DNA of 64,000 bases from Maribacter ulvicola (GCF_900155985.1 NZ_FTMA01000001.1:992001-1056000), one strand, 5' to 3'; positions 1 to 9,665 are shown, counted from the stretch's first letter. Numbers and translations are program-made. The notes: generated from the letters alone by a model not told the origin.

Positions 1-55
1 CGCCTATTTTTTTAGCGCCATACCAAGCACCAAAGAATTGTATTAGTTTTTTCAT
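1..55 (-). CDS. 5' fragment of an unidentified gene
   Basis: An ATG on the minus strand at 55 opens a frame that runs off the window edge. The 18 visible codons start MKKLIQFFGAWYGAKK. It lies about 70 bases downstream of the oxidoreductase gene on the same strand, so it could be the next gene of that operon. Too little is visible to name a family, and a chance ORF is possible. Confidence 0.4.
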   Translation of the reverse strand, partial: MKKLIQFFGAWYGAKKIG

Positions 56-124
56 AAGAGCAATTTACAGGTATGTTTGGTTGTTATTCATAGAAATTGT
101 AGCCCTAAAAAGAGTGATGGAGAA

Positions 125-1099
125 TTAAGGTTTGCGCCCACTTAACCGTTCTAAAGTATCCATAACTAAAAGTCCGTCTTCTGCAGCACAAGGATTTTCA
201 TTTTGTCCAAGAAAATAATCTACCGTAGCTTTGATCATAGGTTCTTGAACGTGCTTGGGGTTTTTAAATTTAAAAATTTCAGTACCTTTTAAATTATTGA
301 GATGAACTTCGCTATCAAAGAAAGAGAATTTTATGGAACCCTCTGTTCCGTAAATAATACATTCATCTTTTTCATTTAATGGTGAGGAAGTAAAATTCCA
401 AATACCCCGAAATTGTATTCCATTTTCAAAAGAAATAACTCCATTAACAGTATCTTCTATTTTTGAGTTGTGCTCGGTAGAATATGAGGTGCCGCTTACT
501 TTATTCATTGCTCCAAAATAGTGATACATTAAATCAATTTGATGCGGCCCCAAATCATAAAAATAACCACCACCTGAAATTTCAGGGTTTATTCTCCAAT
601 TCTCTTCGCTATTTGCTATAAACAAGGATTTTTTAGCTTGCAAGATTTGAATATCGGCATGTGTAATTTTTCCGATAGCATTTTGGTCCAAAAGTTCTTT
701 TACTTTTAAAAAAGCAGGTAATTTTCTGCGATAGTGGGCAACAGTAAGTTTGCTTTTACTATTTTTTACAGCGTTGCATATTTCTTTAGCTTCAAGTGCA
801 TTTAAAGCCATGGGTTTCTCTAGGTAAACGTGTTTGTTAGTTTTTAATGCTTCTAAAGTATATTGTAAATGAGTAGAAGGCGGGGTTGCAATATATACAG
901 CATTAATCTCTTTGTCTCTTAATATATCTTGGGCAGAGTTTGTCCAATTGGGTACATGGTGTCTATGGGCAAAATCTTGTGCTTTGTTCGCATTTCTTCT
1001 CATCACACATAGCAAGGCGGAGTTTTCTGCCAATTGAAAAGCCGGTCCGCTTTTAACCTCTGCGACATCGCCACAACCAATAATTCCCCATTTTATCAT
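125..1099 (-). CDS. Gfo/Idh/MocA family oxidoreductase
   Basis: A 324-residue cytoplasmic NAD(P)-dependent oxidoreductase of the Gfo/Idh/MocA family, which usually acts on sugars, inositols or related polyols. The N terminus carries the Rossmann dinucleotide signature GIIGCGDVAE (residues ~5-14). The family motif EKPMA is near residue 95 and supplies the catalytic lysine. The C-terminal half contains GGGYFYDLGPHQIDL, the usual substrate-binding helix with its conserved His. Length is normal for the family. The start is the ATG at 1099, with the glycine motif right after it. The substrate cannot be read from sequence. It is divergent from the DUF808 gene and belongs to the chromosome flanking the ICE. 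Confidence 0.9.
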   Translation of the reverse strand: MIKWGIIGCGDVAEVKSGPAFQLAENSALLCVMRRNANKAQDFAHRHHVPNWTNSAQDILRDKEINAVYIATPPSTHLQYTLEALKTNKHVYLEKPMALNALEAKEICNAVKNSKSKLTVAHYRRKLPAFLKVKELLDQNAIGKITHADIQILQAKKSLFIANSEENWRINPEISGGGYFYDLGPHQIDLMYHYFGAMNKVSGTSYSTEHNSKIEDTVNGVISFENGIQFRGIWNFTSSPLNEKDECIIYGTEGSIKFSFFDSEVHLNNLKGTEIFKFKNPKHVQEPMIKATVDYFLGQNENPCAAEDGLLVMDTLERLSGRKP

Positions 1100-1238
1100 T
1101 TTACTCTAATATTTAAATTGTTGTAAATACTTATTTTGCTTACATAAAGTTACAATTTCGTGTTGGAGTTACCATTTCTGCCAATAGAATTCCCATATAT
1201 GATTCTGTTAAATTATTTTTGAATAAAATAAAGAATAT

Positions 1239-2105
1239 ATGGCTTCAGGTTTTTTCGCAATTTTAGATGATGTGGCAGCACTTTTAGATGATGTAGCGGC
1301 GATGAGTAAAATTGCTACAAAAAAGACAGCGGGAATTTTAGGTGATGATTTGGCGGTAAATGCGGAAAAAGCATCTGGTTTTGTTTCACAGCGAGAGTTG
1401 CCTGTGTTGTGGGCAATTACAAAAGGTTCTTTATTAAATAAAATTATAATTCTACCTATTGCCTTTTTGTTAAGTGCCTTTCTACCATGGGCGGTAACTT
1501 TAGTTTTGGTGCTTGGCGGAATTTATCTTGCCTTTGAGGGAGCCGAAAAAATATATGAATTTTTTGTGCCCCATGAACACGAGCATGTTACAGCTGATAT
1601 TGAACCTATGACCAAAGAAGAAATTTTGGCATTGGAAAAAACAAAAGTGAAATCTGCTATAGTCACTGATTTTATTTTATCTATTGAAATTGTAATCATT
1701 GCATTGGGAGCGGTAATATCTGAGCCTCTTCTTACACAGATTTTAGTTGTGTCCGTAGTGGCGTTATTGGCTACTGTTGGTGTTTATGGTATTGTGGCCT
1801 TGATTGTGCGTATGGATGAATTTGGGACTAGGCTTATCAATTTGAATGAAGAGGATGATAGTGTCTCTGATAAAATTGGACATTTTTTTGTAAGTGCTTT
1901 GCCAAAAGTGATTAAGGGATTGTCAGTTGTTGGAACAATTGCACTGTTACTGGTCTCTGGTGGTATTTTTGTTCACAACATTGATCTTTTACATCATTTA
2001 CTGCCAAACGTACCTGGTATTATAGTAGAATTTCTTGTAGGGCTCGTTATCGGTTTCGTTGCACTTTTACTTTTTAAAGGGATGAAGAAGTTGTTTAGAA
2101 AGTAA
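1239..2105 (+). CDS. DUF808 family inner-membrane protein
   Basis: A 288-residue protein matching the DUF808 (YedI-like) family. It opens with the typical MASGFFAILDDVAALLDDVA segment. Hydrophobic segments lie near residues 70-100, 140-180, 225-245 and 260-280, so it is a polytopic membrane protein. A charged cytoplasmic-type region with PHEHEH is near residue 110. The function of the family is not established. It is a chromosomal gene, transcribed away from the oxidoreductase, and looks intact. Confidence 0.85.
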   Translation: MASGFFAILDDVAALLDDVAAMSKIATKKTAGILGDDLAVNAEKASGFVSQRELPVLWAITKGSLLNKIIILPIAFLLSAFLPWAVTLVLVLGGIYLAFEGAEKIYEFFVPHEHEHVTADIEPMTKEEILALEKTKVKSAIVTDFILSIEIVIIALGAVISEPLLTQILVVSVVALLATVGVYGIVALIVRMDEFGTRLINLNEEDDSVSDKIGHFFVSALPKVIKGLSVVGTIALLLVSGGIFVHNIDLLHHLLPNVPGIIVEFLVGLVIGFVALLLFKGMKKLFRK

Positions 2106-2309
2106 AGGGTTGATTTAAATTCGATGCCATCGCAAATATGATATTGTGTAGCTATATTTCTATCCGATAATCATATTTGTTAGTATAATATATTTACAGA
2201 AGCCTTAACGGTAAAATAAAGCCGTTTAGGGAACAATTTTAGAGTGTGTAAAATGGAATATTCTTACTTTGTGTATTGATAATAATCGAGGTATAAAAAC
2301 TACCATTAA

Positions 2310-2852
2310 TATTCATCTGTTTTTAGTCTCATTTCTTTAATAAATGCTAGAAAATGGTGGTTCATTGCTTGCTATATAGGACAGCGTGGTGAAGCTTTCA
2401 CCAAGAGGATTACGGAAGAGAATTTTATTAAAAAGAGTGAGAATTTGATTATCAAGGTAATACAGAAAAAAGATAACAAACCTATTGTAATACCAGTATT
2501 ACCCAAAGTTAGGGAAATCTTTGGGCAAGGGCTACTTTATTCAGTTTCTACCCTAAAGCTTAATAAACATTTTAAGACGTTAGGTGAGAAGGCGGGAATT
2601 GATAAATCTACAATGGGAAGGTTAAAGGAAAAAGTAGATAAAGTGGGTTTAAGAGGTGTAAAAAGGGTGCGTCCTAAATGGATGTAGATGAGTACTCATA
2701 TAGGCAGAAGAACTTTTGCGACTATTCATTATAGTGAGCTCGACAATGCCTTTATAATGGCTGTTACAGGTCATAAGAAAGAATCTTCATTTTTGAAGTA
2801 TGTAAATAAATCAAATGACTCGCATGTAGACCCAATAATGCACTATTACTGA
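2310..2852 (+). pseudogene. Decayed tyrosine recombinase (integrase) remnant
   Basis: One reading frame across this stretch encodes the C-terminal catalytic domain of a tyrosine recombinase: an ACYIGQRGE box (Arg I), then HIGRRTFAT (the HxxR box), then GHKKESSFLKYVN (the GH box and catalytic Tyr). The frame is broken by an in-frame TAG at 2685-2687, just before the HxxR box, and the whole N-terminal arm- and core-binding region is absent. It is unrelated to the intact ICE integrase and probably marks an older element between DUF808 and tRNA-Asp. Confidence 0.75.
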
Positions 2853-3084
2853 AAAAAGAGGAGGAAGATAGAAAGTTGGTTAATTTATCTTTAGTTAAAG
2901 GAACAGAGTCAGCCTAAAGTGTGTTTTCATGGTAGGAGTTATTATTAAGTGTGTTTTATTTCCCCAAAGTGGTCATTGCATTGTTTTCTTATCATTTTCA
3001 TATAGTATTCTCGTAAAAGAGTCCGGTATTGATTGATTGGACTCTTTTTAGTTTATCATGTATTCAAAAGAACAGAAACAAAAA
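2853..3084. other. Intergenic region without a recognisable gene
   Basis: No open frame of convincing composition is visible. The region lies between the integrase remnant and the terminator of the lipoprotein gene and is probably decayed mobile-element DNA. Confidence 0.5.
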
Positions 3085-3106
3085 ATGCCCCATTTATATG
3101 GGGCAT
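3085..3106 (-). terminator. Rho-independent terminator of the lipoprotein gene
   Basis: A perfect 8-bp stem (atgcccca / tggggcat) with a 6-base loop. On the minus strand it is followed by a run of T. It sits about 20 bases past the stop of the 638-residue lipoprotein gene. Confidence 0.8.
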
Positions 3107-3128
3107 TGATATTGTTACTCAATTTATT

Positions 3129-5045
3129 TTAATCCTCTAGTTGCATAGTAAAATAGATTTTATACTCAACGCCATTATCCTCTACTACAACATAACCGTC
3201 GCGATCATTCACCGTTGAGGCATAATCTTCATTGGATAAAGCCCCTGTTAATACCGTGGTGGGATAAGTGAAATAATTCTCTACAACAACCTTTTCATGT
3301 TTACCTGTTACGATTCTTTTTATAGTATAATCCCCAATATCTTCATTGAAAGTCAAAAGAATCTGTTTTGCAGAAGTAGCATTGCTGTCGCTATATAGCT
3401 TTGACTCAGTAACCTCTAAAGTTGGGTGCTCTGAAGGCAGTTGCGTAATAGTAATGCTGTAACCGATGTATTCTAAGGGATAGATCGTATAGTTACTTGA
3501 ATAACCCACTTCATAGGTTCCCGTTGGCATGTATTGGCGAGATGAAAGATCAACGATAAGGTTTCCGTTAGCATCTACTTCTTCACTATAAACATAATAG
3601 TAATTACCCATACCATCACTTAGCAACACATTACTTCTTTCCCTTAAAAAGTTTGAGTTGGCATAACCAATAACAGGACCATTAAACAAATTTTCCCCTA
3701 CTATTTTAAAAGTCCCATCTTTGCGCACCGAAGTAGTACTTATAGAATTAACTACCGGCTCCTTGGCAAAAACAACCTCTATTTTGTTTCCTTCGCTATT
3801 GACAAGGTCAAATACTTCCTCCCCATCGGCATTTCGTATCGCTAATTTAAAATCGGTACCTTCTGCCGGCAATACATTTGGAAGTTCCGGCATCTCAACC
3901 CTAACCCCTGATGTAATAGATGTATTATACTCATCTTTTTTAATCAATTCATAATAGACCCCATCCTTTAACAGAAAAAATTCATGATCATCTACAGCAT
4001 CATCCTTTATATACACATACAAATCTAAACCATGCCCTGGCCATATTGCTTTCTCAACAGGTATTGGATTGCCATCGTTATAAGGGGTTACCACCCTTGT
4101 GAAATTCGATCTTCCTTTAAGTAACCTAAACCCGTCAGATTCATCGGTATTATCACTTGCGATCGAAACTTCAAGTTCAAATCTGTGATTTATATAGGAA
4201 TCGGGTAGGGTTGCCGTTATTTCCTTGGTTTCTTCATTAATACTCTTTACCTCGAGGTCAAAGGACTCCAAATCACTGAACAACCGTACCTGGATACTAT
4301 CGCGATAAGGTGTGAGTTCATTCACCTCGAACGTTATATCGCCTCCTAAAGGCACATCAGCAAATTCACTTGAAACAAAACCATCTATTCTCACTTCTTC
4401 AAGTGGCCGATTCTTAGCCAAAACAAGCATCTCATTTGTTGTACCGTCGACTCCTGTCACTGTATATTTGACCGGAGAAGAATAATCAGTTATTCCAGCG
4501 GGATCAGGCTCTAAAGTAGATCCTTCAGATACCTCGATCTGTGCTTTTAAATCTGTTATATCGGCAAACGTGAACGTATAATACAACGTATCTATATCTG
4601 CCGGATTTTGCCCGTAAAAACCCGTGCTATAACTGCCCGAATTCTCAAATGTTACCAGTGTAATTTCATTTTCGGAATCAGATTTGTCCAATACGGCCGT
4701 ATATTTCTTTTGAGATTCGTCCTCAGCTGTTACCGTATATTTAACTGGACCGGTAAAATCTACCGTTTCTTCCGAAGCGGGATCTATATCCGCCATTTCG
4801 GAATAGGTGATTATCGGTGCCAAAGCAGTTAAATCCGTGGTAGAAGGAAAAGTATAAAAGATACTGTCGTTCCTGATTATGGCCGTATAATCTTCATTGT
4901 CAATACTTATTTTAAATGAAATAATCTCTTTGGCATCACTCAAAACCTCCTCTTCCGGAGTTTTAGGCGAATCATCGGATTCATTTTTAGAACATCCTAA
5001 AAAAGACAAGGTCAATAAAAAAAGTGCAATAGGTTTTTTAAGCAT
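3129..5045 (-). CDS. Large multi-domain surface lipoprotein
   Basis: A 638-residue protein with a lipoprotein signal peptide: MLKKPIALFLLTLSFLGCSK, with the lipobox cysteine at residue 18. The acidic residues after the Cys (NESDDS) fit a Bacteroidota surface-export signal. The first ~220 residues hold two related segments, each ending PVKYTVT(A/G)(E/V)D, like the DUF5018-type repeats of flavobacterial lipoproteins. The remainder looks like tandem Ig/IPT-like beta domains, including FKIVGENLFN near residue 450. No catalytic motif is visible. A role in surface binding is plausible but not shown. Confidence 0.75.
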   Translation of the reverse strand: MLKKPIALFLLTLSFLGCSKNESDDSPKTPEEEVLSDAKEIISFKISIDNEDYTAIIRNDSIFYTFPSTTDLTALAPIITYSEMADIDPASEETVDFTGPVKYTVTAEDESQKKYTAVLDKSDSENEITLVTFENSGSYSTGFYGQNPADIDTLYYTFTFADITDLKAQIEVSEGSTLEPDPAGITDYSSPVKYTVTGVDGTTNEMLVLAKNRPLEEVRIDGFVSSEFADVPLGGDITFEVNELTPYRDSIQVRLFSDLESFDLEVKSINEETKEITATLPDSYINHRFELEVSIASDNTDESDGFRLLKGRSNFTRVVTPYNDGNPIPVEKAIWPGHGLDLYVYIKDDAVDDHEFFLLKDGVYYELIKKDEYNTSITSGVRVEMPELPNVLPAEGTDFKLAIRNADGEEVFDLVNSEGNKIEVVFAKEPVVNSISTTSVRKDGTFKIVGENLFNGPVIGYANSNFLRERSNVLLSDGMGNYYYVYSEEVDANGNLIVDLSSRQYMPTGTYEVGYSSNYTIYPLEYIGYSITITQLPSEHPTLEVTESKLYSDSNATSAKQILLTFNEDIGDYTIKRIVTGKHEKVVVENYFTYPTTVLTGALSNEDYASTVNDRDGYVVVEDNGVEYKIYFTMQLED

Positions 5046-5255
5046 AATTTGATTGTTTGTTTGTTGAGTTGGTTTAACGACGAAAATATAATTTCATTGC
5101 CTTTAAAAACATAAACACGGGTATTCACAACATGTTTTACTCTCTACACATCATTTCTTTTTAAAACAGGAAGGGGTGGCTACTTAAACTATGGAATAAA
5201 AACGAAATAAAATTTTTCATTTTCATATAGTATAATCATAAATCAATGACATATA

Positions 5256-5402
5256 CTATTTGTTTGATTTTGAAAGTATTGGCTCTACGATTTTAGCGAA
5301 TTTTGGATGATTTTTTTCTACCCTATTTTTAAACTCAGGATGCTTAACCATGGTTCTTAGTACTTTAAGGGTAATTTCTATTCTTTTTTCTTCGGTGAGC
5401 AT
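5256..5402 (-). CDS. Small hypothetical protein (48 aa)
   Basis: An ATG-initiated frame of 49 codons beginning MLTEEKRIEITLKVLRTMVK. It is charged and probably helical. It starts 25 bases after the end of the 75-codon frame upstream, so the two may be co-transcribed. No family recognised. It could be a remnant in this decayed region. Confidence 0.35.
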   Translation of the reverse strand: MLTEEKRIEITLKVLRTMVKHPEFKNRVEKNHPKFAKIVEPILSKSNK

Positions 5403-5427
5403 GTCTAGAGTTTTACATATTAACCAG

Positions 5428-5655
5428 TTAAGCAATTCTTTTTTGGCTTAACATACTTACTTTTTCTTTATCGGTTTTGGTATTTCCTTCTTTAAACCTT
5501 GTTTTCTGTCCTCCTATGATTAGGTTCTGCATAATAACCTTATTGTAGTTCTTTAAAGCTTGTTTTCTCATTTTGGTTTTAAGCTTCTTACTTATAATAC
5601 TCTTTTTAGGGTCTAAACCAAATTGTGGTTTGTATTGTTGGGGTTCGTTATACAT
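5428..5655 (-). CDS. Small basic hypothetical protein (75 aa)
   Basis: A Lys-rich 75-residue frame beginning MYNEPQQYKPQFGLDPKKS. No domain recognised. It lies directly upstream of the 48-residue frame on the same strand. Codon use looks coding-like, but neighbouring sequences are mobile-element remnants, so it may be degenerate. Confidence 0.35.
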   Translation of the reverse strand: MYNEPQQYKPQFGLDPKKSIISKKLKTKMRKQALKNYNKVIMQNLIIGGQKTRFKEGNTKTDKEKVSMLSQKRIA

Positions 5656-5918
5656 CGGGGGTATCTTTTTTAAAACTAATTAATTCAAAGAGTGTTCCTA
5701 TTAAAAATAATTAATCGGTGGCTAAGTTTTGAAAAGTTAATCCACTTAACTAATATACTTGCGATAACATAAGGTAGATTTTTTTTGCAATTTTGAGTTT
5801 CTACTGATAGTCGATAGAATATCTAATCTTAGATTATTGTAAATAGCCTCCGATATATTCGAGTATTTAAAATTGGCTCAACACAAAAAGTTGTGGAGAG
5901 GTTAAAATTGGTCGATTT
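5656..5918. other. AT-rich intergenic region
   Basis: No gene or convincing repeat is seen between the small ORFs and the transposase remnant. It probably includes one end of the degenerate insertion sequence. Confidence 0.4.
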
Positions 5919-5936
5919 TTGAGTTCAAAAAGTTCT

Positions 5937-7272
5937 ATGCTTTCAGATTCACTATCTTCTATTGCCAAATTATTATTACCTGAAGTTCTTGCGACTTATT
6001 TTGATTTGACCAAACATGAAGTCAAAGACGAAGAAATACACTTTTATTTCACGGAACTAAACGATATTTCCAAGGAGTCGACCGGAGTCAAACTTCATTC
6101 CAAAGGTTTCTTTCCGGAAGCTACCGTTCAGGACTTCCCGATACGCGGCAAGAATGTATTTCTTCATATAACACGGCGTAGATGGCTTGATGAATCTACA
6201 GATAATATGATTACAAGAGATTGGCAACTAGTAGCGAAAGGAACTAGGATTACTAGTGAGTTCGCTTCTTTTTTAAAAGAGATCCGTTAGCAACAACGCT
6301 TCCAGTACGTCGGTCGTAGCGAAATTCTATGGTGTAAACCCTAGAAGTCTACAACGACAATACAAAAATCACTTAAGCAATTTCGGCTCCTGGAGCCAAA
6401 GATCACACGCAAAACAATGGACGTTGTTCCCGAACAATATAGGAAGCCATCTATCTCTGGACGAAACTGCTTTTTCCAATGGCGATCTATACACCGTTCT
6501 AACCAATAAAAAAGAAAAAGGAAAGAAAGGAGTTATCATTACCATGATCAAAGGAACCAAGGTGGAAGCTGTTATAGCAATACTACATAAGATTCCTTTA
6601 AAACAACGAAAGAAGTTCAAGGAGGTTACCTTGGACATGGCGGGCAATATAGGACTAATCGTTAAAAAATCATTCCCGAACGCCACACTGGCCGTAGACA
6701 GGCTCCATGTTCAAAAAACTGGCCCTGGATGCATTGCAGGAAATTAGAATTAAACATAGATGGGAAGTACTGGATACCGACAAATGACGCTATAGAAAAC
6801 GCTAGAGGCAAGACCTTAAAATACACACCGGTATTACTATCCAATGGAGATATATTGAAACAACTCTTAGCTAGAAGTAGATATTTATTATTTAAATCCA
6901 GTAATAAGTGGACCGAAAACCAAGCTAAAAGAGCAGAAATACTTTTTAAACGCTATCCTGACCTGAAAAAAGCATATGGATTATGCCAAAAGCCAATCCT
7001 GGATATTCAACAACACAAAAGACAAGACCTCCGCGCTGATACGCTTAGCGAAATGGGATGAAAAATTGAGATAGGGCAAGTTTAAAAGCTTCAACACTAT
7101 TGCTAGAACTATGTCCATTCACTACAAAAATATACTTAACTACTTTGACAACAGGGATACAAATACTTCGGCAGAATCATTCAATGCCAAAATAAAAGCC
7201 TTCAGAGCTCAATTCAGAGGTGTTAGAAACGTAGAGTTCTTCTTGTTTAGACTAACTAATATTTTTGCATAA
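5937..7272 (+). pseudogene. Degenerate ISAon1/ISL3-type transposase
   Basis: The first frame (ATG at 5937, stop at 6290) encodes an ~117-residue N-terminal region like the separate ORF A of ISAon1-type elements (MLSDSLSSIAKLLLPEVL). The DDE part follows in another frame, with NNASSTSVVAKFYGVNPRSL and then LSLDETAFSNGD and VTLDMAGN. Further shifts occur near 6715 (an extra A in a run of A), near 6780 (right after an in-frame TGA) and near 7060. The last part, ESFNAKIKAFRAQFRGVRN, ends at 7272. An A/B frameshift could be programmed, but the later ones inactivate the gene. Family naming is from memory of the N-terminal ORF. Confidence 0.75.
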
Positions 7273-7380
7273 TCATAAAATTCCACAACTTTATGACTTG
7301 ATTCATTATTTTTCTTTTTAGACCCAACTTTTGAGATTGATCCCTCATTTCTATGAAAAATAGAAAAGTTATAGAACTAA

Positions 7381-7409
7381 AAAAGCTCTCAATTTCTTGA
7401 GAGCTTTTT
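7381..7409 (-). terminator. Displaced original terminator of tRNA-Asp
   Basis: A perfect 12-bp stem with loop tttc: left arm 7381-7392, right arm 7397-7408. It has a T-run when read on the minus strand. It directly abuts the 23-bp tRNA-Asp fragment at 7410, exactly where the tRNA's own terminator would have been before the ICE inserted. The hairpin is seen; its origin is inferred. Confidence 0.75.
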
Positions 7410-7432
7410 GCGGTCTGGACGGGACTCGAACC
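7410..7432 (-). other. attL: 23-bp tRNA-Asp 3'-end repeat
   Basis: Identical over 23 bases to 60239-60261, the T-arm and acceptor 3' half of tRNA-Asp. Identity stops at 7433 (t versus c), where ICE-specific sequence begins. This is the copy displaced by integration and marks the chromosome junction on the side distant from the integrase. Confidence 0.9.
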
Positions 7433-7643
7433 TTGCTTGGCGAGCCCTGTCGCTGTGGCACTTCTGCCAAATATTTTTATCTATGTTGACGATTTGTGAA
7501 CTAATTCTCGTGAGTTGTAGTTCAATTTGATTCGTCTGATGCAAAAATAATAATTCTTTTCAATTAACAACATTTATTACCAATAAATATTAAACTAATA
7601 TATTACCAATGAATTGAAAATAAAAATTTAACTAAGGGGGTTT
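7433..7643. other. ICE left end, non-coding, with integrase-arm-like repeat
   Basis: No gene is visible. An 18-bp direct repeat, tatgttgacgatttgtga, lies at 7482-7499 and again at 60116-60133 near the other end, 50 and 123 bp from the respective att cores. Such matching subterminal sites are what arm-binding sites of a tyrosine integrase look like. The rest is AT-rich. Confidence 0.55.
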
Positions 7644-7668
7644 ATTATCATACAATATGACCGCAATT

Positions 7669-7801
7669 TAAACTCGTAAAATACTTCCATCAAAAGACTA
7701 CGGCATAAAGCCAACGTCTCTTCCATCGCTTATTTATTCCGTTTCCTTTTGAGCCAAGATTTTATCTTCCGTTTGGTTTCTGCTCAAATATTGTTTAATC
7801 T
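7669..7801 (+). repeat. Structured leader repeat, copy A (upstream of parB-like gene)
   Basis: First of three ~133-bp near-identical leaders (others at 9732-9864 and 12915-13045), each ending just before a different gene's start. Common blocks are taaactcgtaaaatac, catcaaaagactacggcata and ttatttattccgtttccttt. Visible pairing includes ggc-ataaa-gcc and a long-range tttgagc/gctcaaa stem. Similarity to copy C extends upstream to about 7644. No protein frame runs through it. It could be a 5'UTR regulator, a promoter, or an ssDNA promoter of the leading region. Confidence 0.8.
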
Positions 7802-7815
7802 AAAATTTGAGTATT

Positions 7816-9612
7816 ATGACAACAAAAGCGAGTACCACAAGAAAGAGCGGTAAAAAAATTACCACCGCCAAGAAAGAAGTCAAAGAAAAATTGACACAAA
7901 AAGCGATTGGGCTTCAGATTGAGAACCTATCAACTGCAAAGGTCATTCCCGACCCGATGCAACCCAGAAAGACTTTTAATGAAGCACATCTGCAACAGCT
8001 TTCCGAAAGCGTCAAAAAGCACGGTGTTCTACAGCCTATTACAGTCCGAAAATCTGGAAACGAATTTATCATCGTGATGGGCGAACGTAGGTATCGAGCA
8101 AGTAAGATGGCCGACAAGAAAACTATTCCGTGTATTGTCAGGGAATATAAGAACAACGATGTTCTTGAAATTCAAATCATCGAAAATCTGCAAAGGCAGG
8201 ATGTTGAACCTACCGAAGAAGCTGAGGCGATTGCTTACTTAAGCGAAAAATATGCGCCTACAGAAATTGCAAAGCGATTGGGAAGAACAGATAACTTTAT
8301 CAGACAACGATTAAAGCTGGCTGGTTTAATTGAAGGTTTTAAGCATTTTGTTCGTAATGGCGAAATGACGATTTCGTTAGGTGTGGGTGTTGCACTTTTT
8401 GAACCAGAAGAACAGCAGATGATGTTGGAAACGATGGGCGAAGATTTTAGTGCCCATCAGGTGAACAGGATGATTAAAGACCAGACCTATGATTTGGAAA
8501 AAGCATCTTTTGATGTAAATGATAAGAAATTGGTGCCAAAAGTAGGCTCTTGTATTGAATGTCCGTTTAACGCGGCAAATCAAGGTAATCTTTTCGGCGA
8601 TGGCAAAATGGTTTGTACAAAATCAGCTTGTTATGAAACGAAGAAAAGCAAGTCGTTCTTGAATTTGATTGAAAAATCGAAACAAGAGAACATACTGTTA
8701 ATTCCTGAAATACGACAGTATTGGGCAGACGAGGAAAACAATCAGCTGATTATTTCACAATTGGAAAAGAACGGTTTGAAAGTCTATTTGCTGGATGATG
8801 TTGAAATCATAGAAAATCCGATAAAGCCAACAATTGAGGACATCAAGAAAGAATACCAACATTACGATTATTCCGAAGATGAATTTAAAGCTGAGCTGGA
8901 TGAAGCCTTACAGCAATACGAAGAAGAATTGGAAAAATACAATTCCGCTAAAGAAAATGAATTTGTAAAAGGTATTGTGTTCCATCCTGAAACATACAGA
9001 CACAAAGAAGTCTTTATAAAGATTGTTGAACAGTCCAAAAATGAATCGACATCGTATTCAGCACCTTTGGAAAACAGAAAAATGGCAGATTGTTCCCCTG
9101 AAGAACAGATAATTAAAATCAACGAAAGGGAAATACGCAAGAAGCAAATAGAGAACAACAAGCAGTTTGAAGAAGTTGTTGAAATGATTAGAGACACCAA
9201 ATACATTGATACGAAGAAAACACTTTCGGTGGATGAAATGGTAGCATTCTCATTGACGTTGTATGAAAACAATGTAGATTATGTTGGACGACAAAGATTC
9301 TTTTCAAATTTATTGGGCAATACATCCAAGATGACAGATGAAGAAATTGTTGAGAGTTTCAAAAAGAAGTTTAAAAAGGAAATCTTTCATAAGTTGATAC
9401 GGTATATACTAACGAAGCAAGTGCATTTTGGCGAAAGCAATCACGTTAATAATCTGACTAACATTTCATTCTACAATGCGATGCAAGGTTATTACAAGTC
9501 CAAGATTGACGGCATCGAAAAAGAATATGCCGAAAAAAGAAACAAGCGTGAAGAACGTTTGAAAGAGCGAATAACAGTTCTTGAAAAGCAAATTCAAGGA
9601 TTGAAAGAGTAG
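7816..9612 (+). CDS. ParB/Spo0J-family DNA-binding protein of the ICE leading region
   Basis: A 598-residue protein from the ATG at 7816; a TTG nine bases earlier is in frame but less likely. The ParB N-terminal nucleotide-binding domain spans ~35-135, with GERRYR (89-94) and ENLQR (123-127), followed by a helix-turn-helix near 140-175. A cluster of cysteines at ~243-275 (CIECP, CTKSAC) may bind zinc. The C-terminal half is charged and coiled-coil-like, far longer than chromosomal ParB. No ParA partner is seen in the window, so a pure partition role is doubtful. ParB-domain proteins are typical of conjugative leading regions. Preceded by leader copy A and followed by a strong terminator. Confidence 0.85.
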   Translation: MTTKASTTRKSGKKITTAKKEVKEKLTQKAIGLQIENLSTAKVIPDPMQPRKTFNEAHLQQLSESVKKHGVLQPITVRKSGNEFIIVMGERRYRASKMADKKTIPCIVREYKNNDVLEIQIIENLQRQDVEPTEEAEAIAYLSEKYAPTEIAKRLGRTDNFIRQRLKLAGLIEGFKHFVRNGEMTISLGVGVALFEPEEQQMMLETMGEDFSAHQVNRMIKDQTYDLEKASFDVNDKKLVPKVGSCIECPFNAANQGNLFGDGKMVCTKSACYETKKSKSFLNLIEKSKQENILLIPEIRQYWADEENNQLIISQLEKNGLKVYLLDDVEIIENPIKPTIEDIKKEYQHYDYSEDEFKAELDEALQQYEEELEKYNSAKENEFVKGIVFHPETYRHKEVFIKIVEQSKNESTSYSAPLENRKMADCSPEEQIIKINEREIRKKQIENNKQFEEVVEMIRDTKYIDTKKTLSVDEMVAFSLTLYENNVDYVGRQRFFSNLLGNTSKMTDEEIVESFKKKFKKEIFHKLIRYILTKQVHFGESNHVNNLTNISFYNAMQGYYKSKIDGIEKEYAEKRNKREERLKERITVLEKQIQGLKE

Positions 9613-9625
9613 CTTTTGTTGTTTG

Positions 9626-9665
9626 AAGAAGGATTGGCATTCGTGCTGGTCCTTCTTTTTTTTTT
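9626..9665 (+). terminator. Rho-independent terminator of the parB-like gene
   Basis: The stem aagaagga / tccttctt (9626-9633 and 9650-9657) is followed by a long run of T, starting 14 bases past the stop codon. Confidence 0.8.

Noticed and set aside
7807-7815. TTG start for the ParB-like protein
   Set aside because: The ATG at 7816 sits after the leader repeat as in the two other leader-controlled genes.
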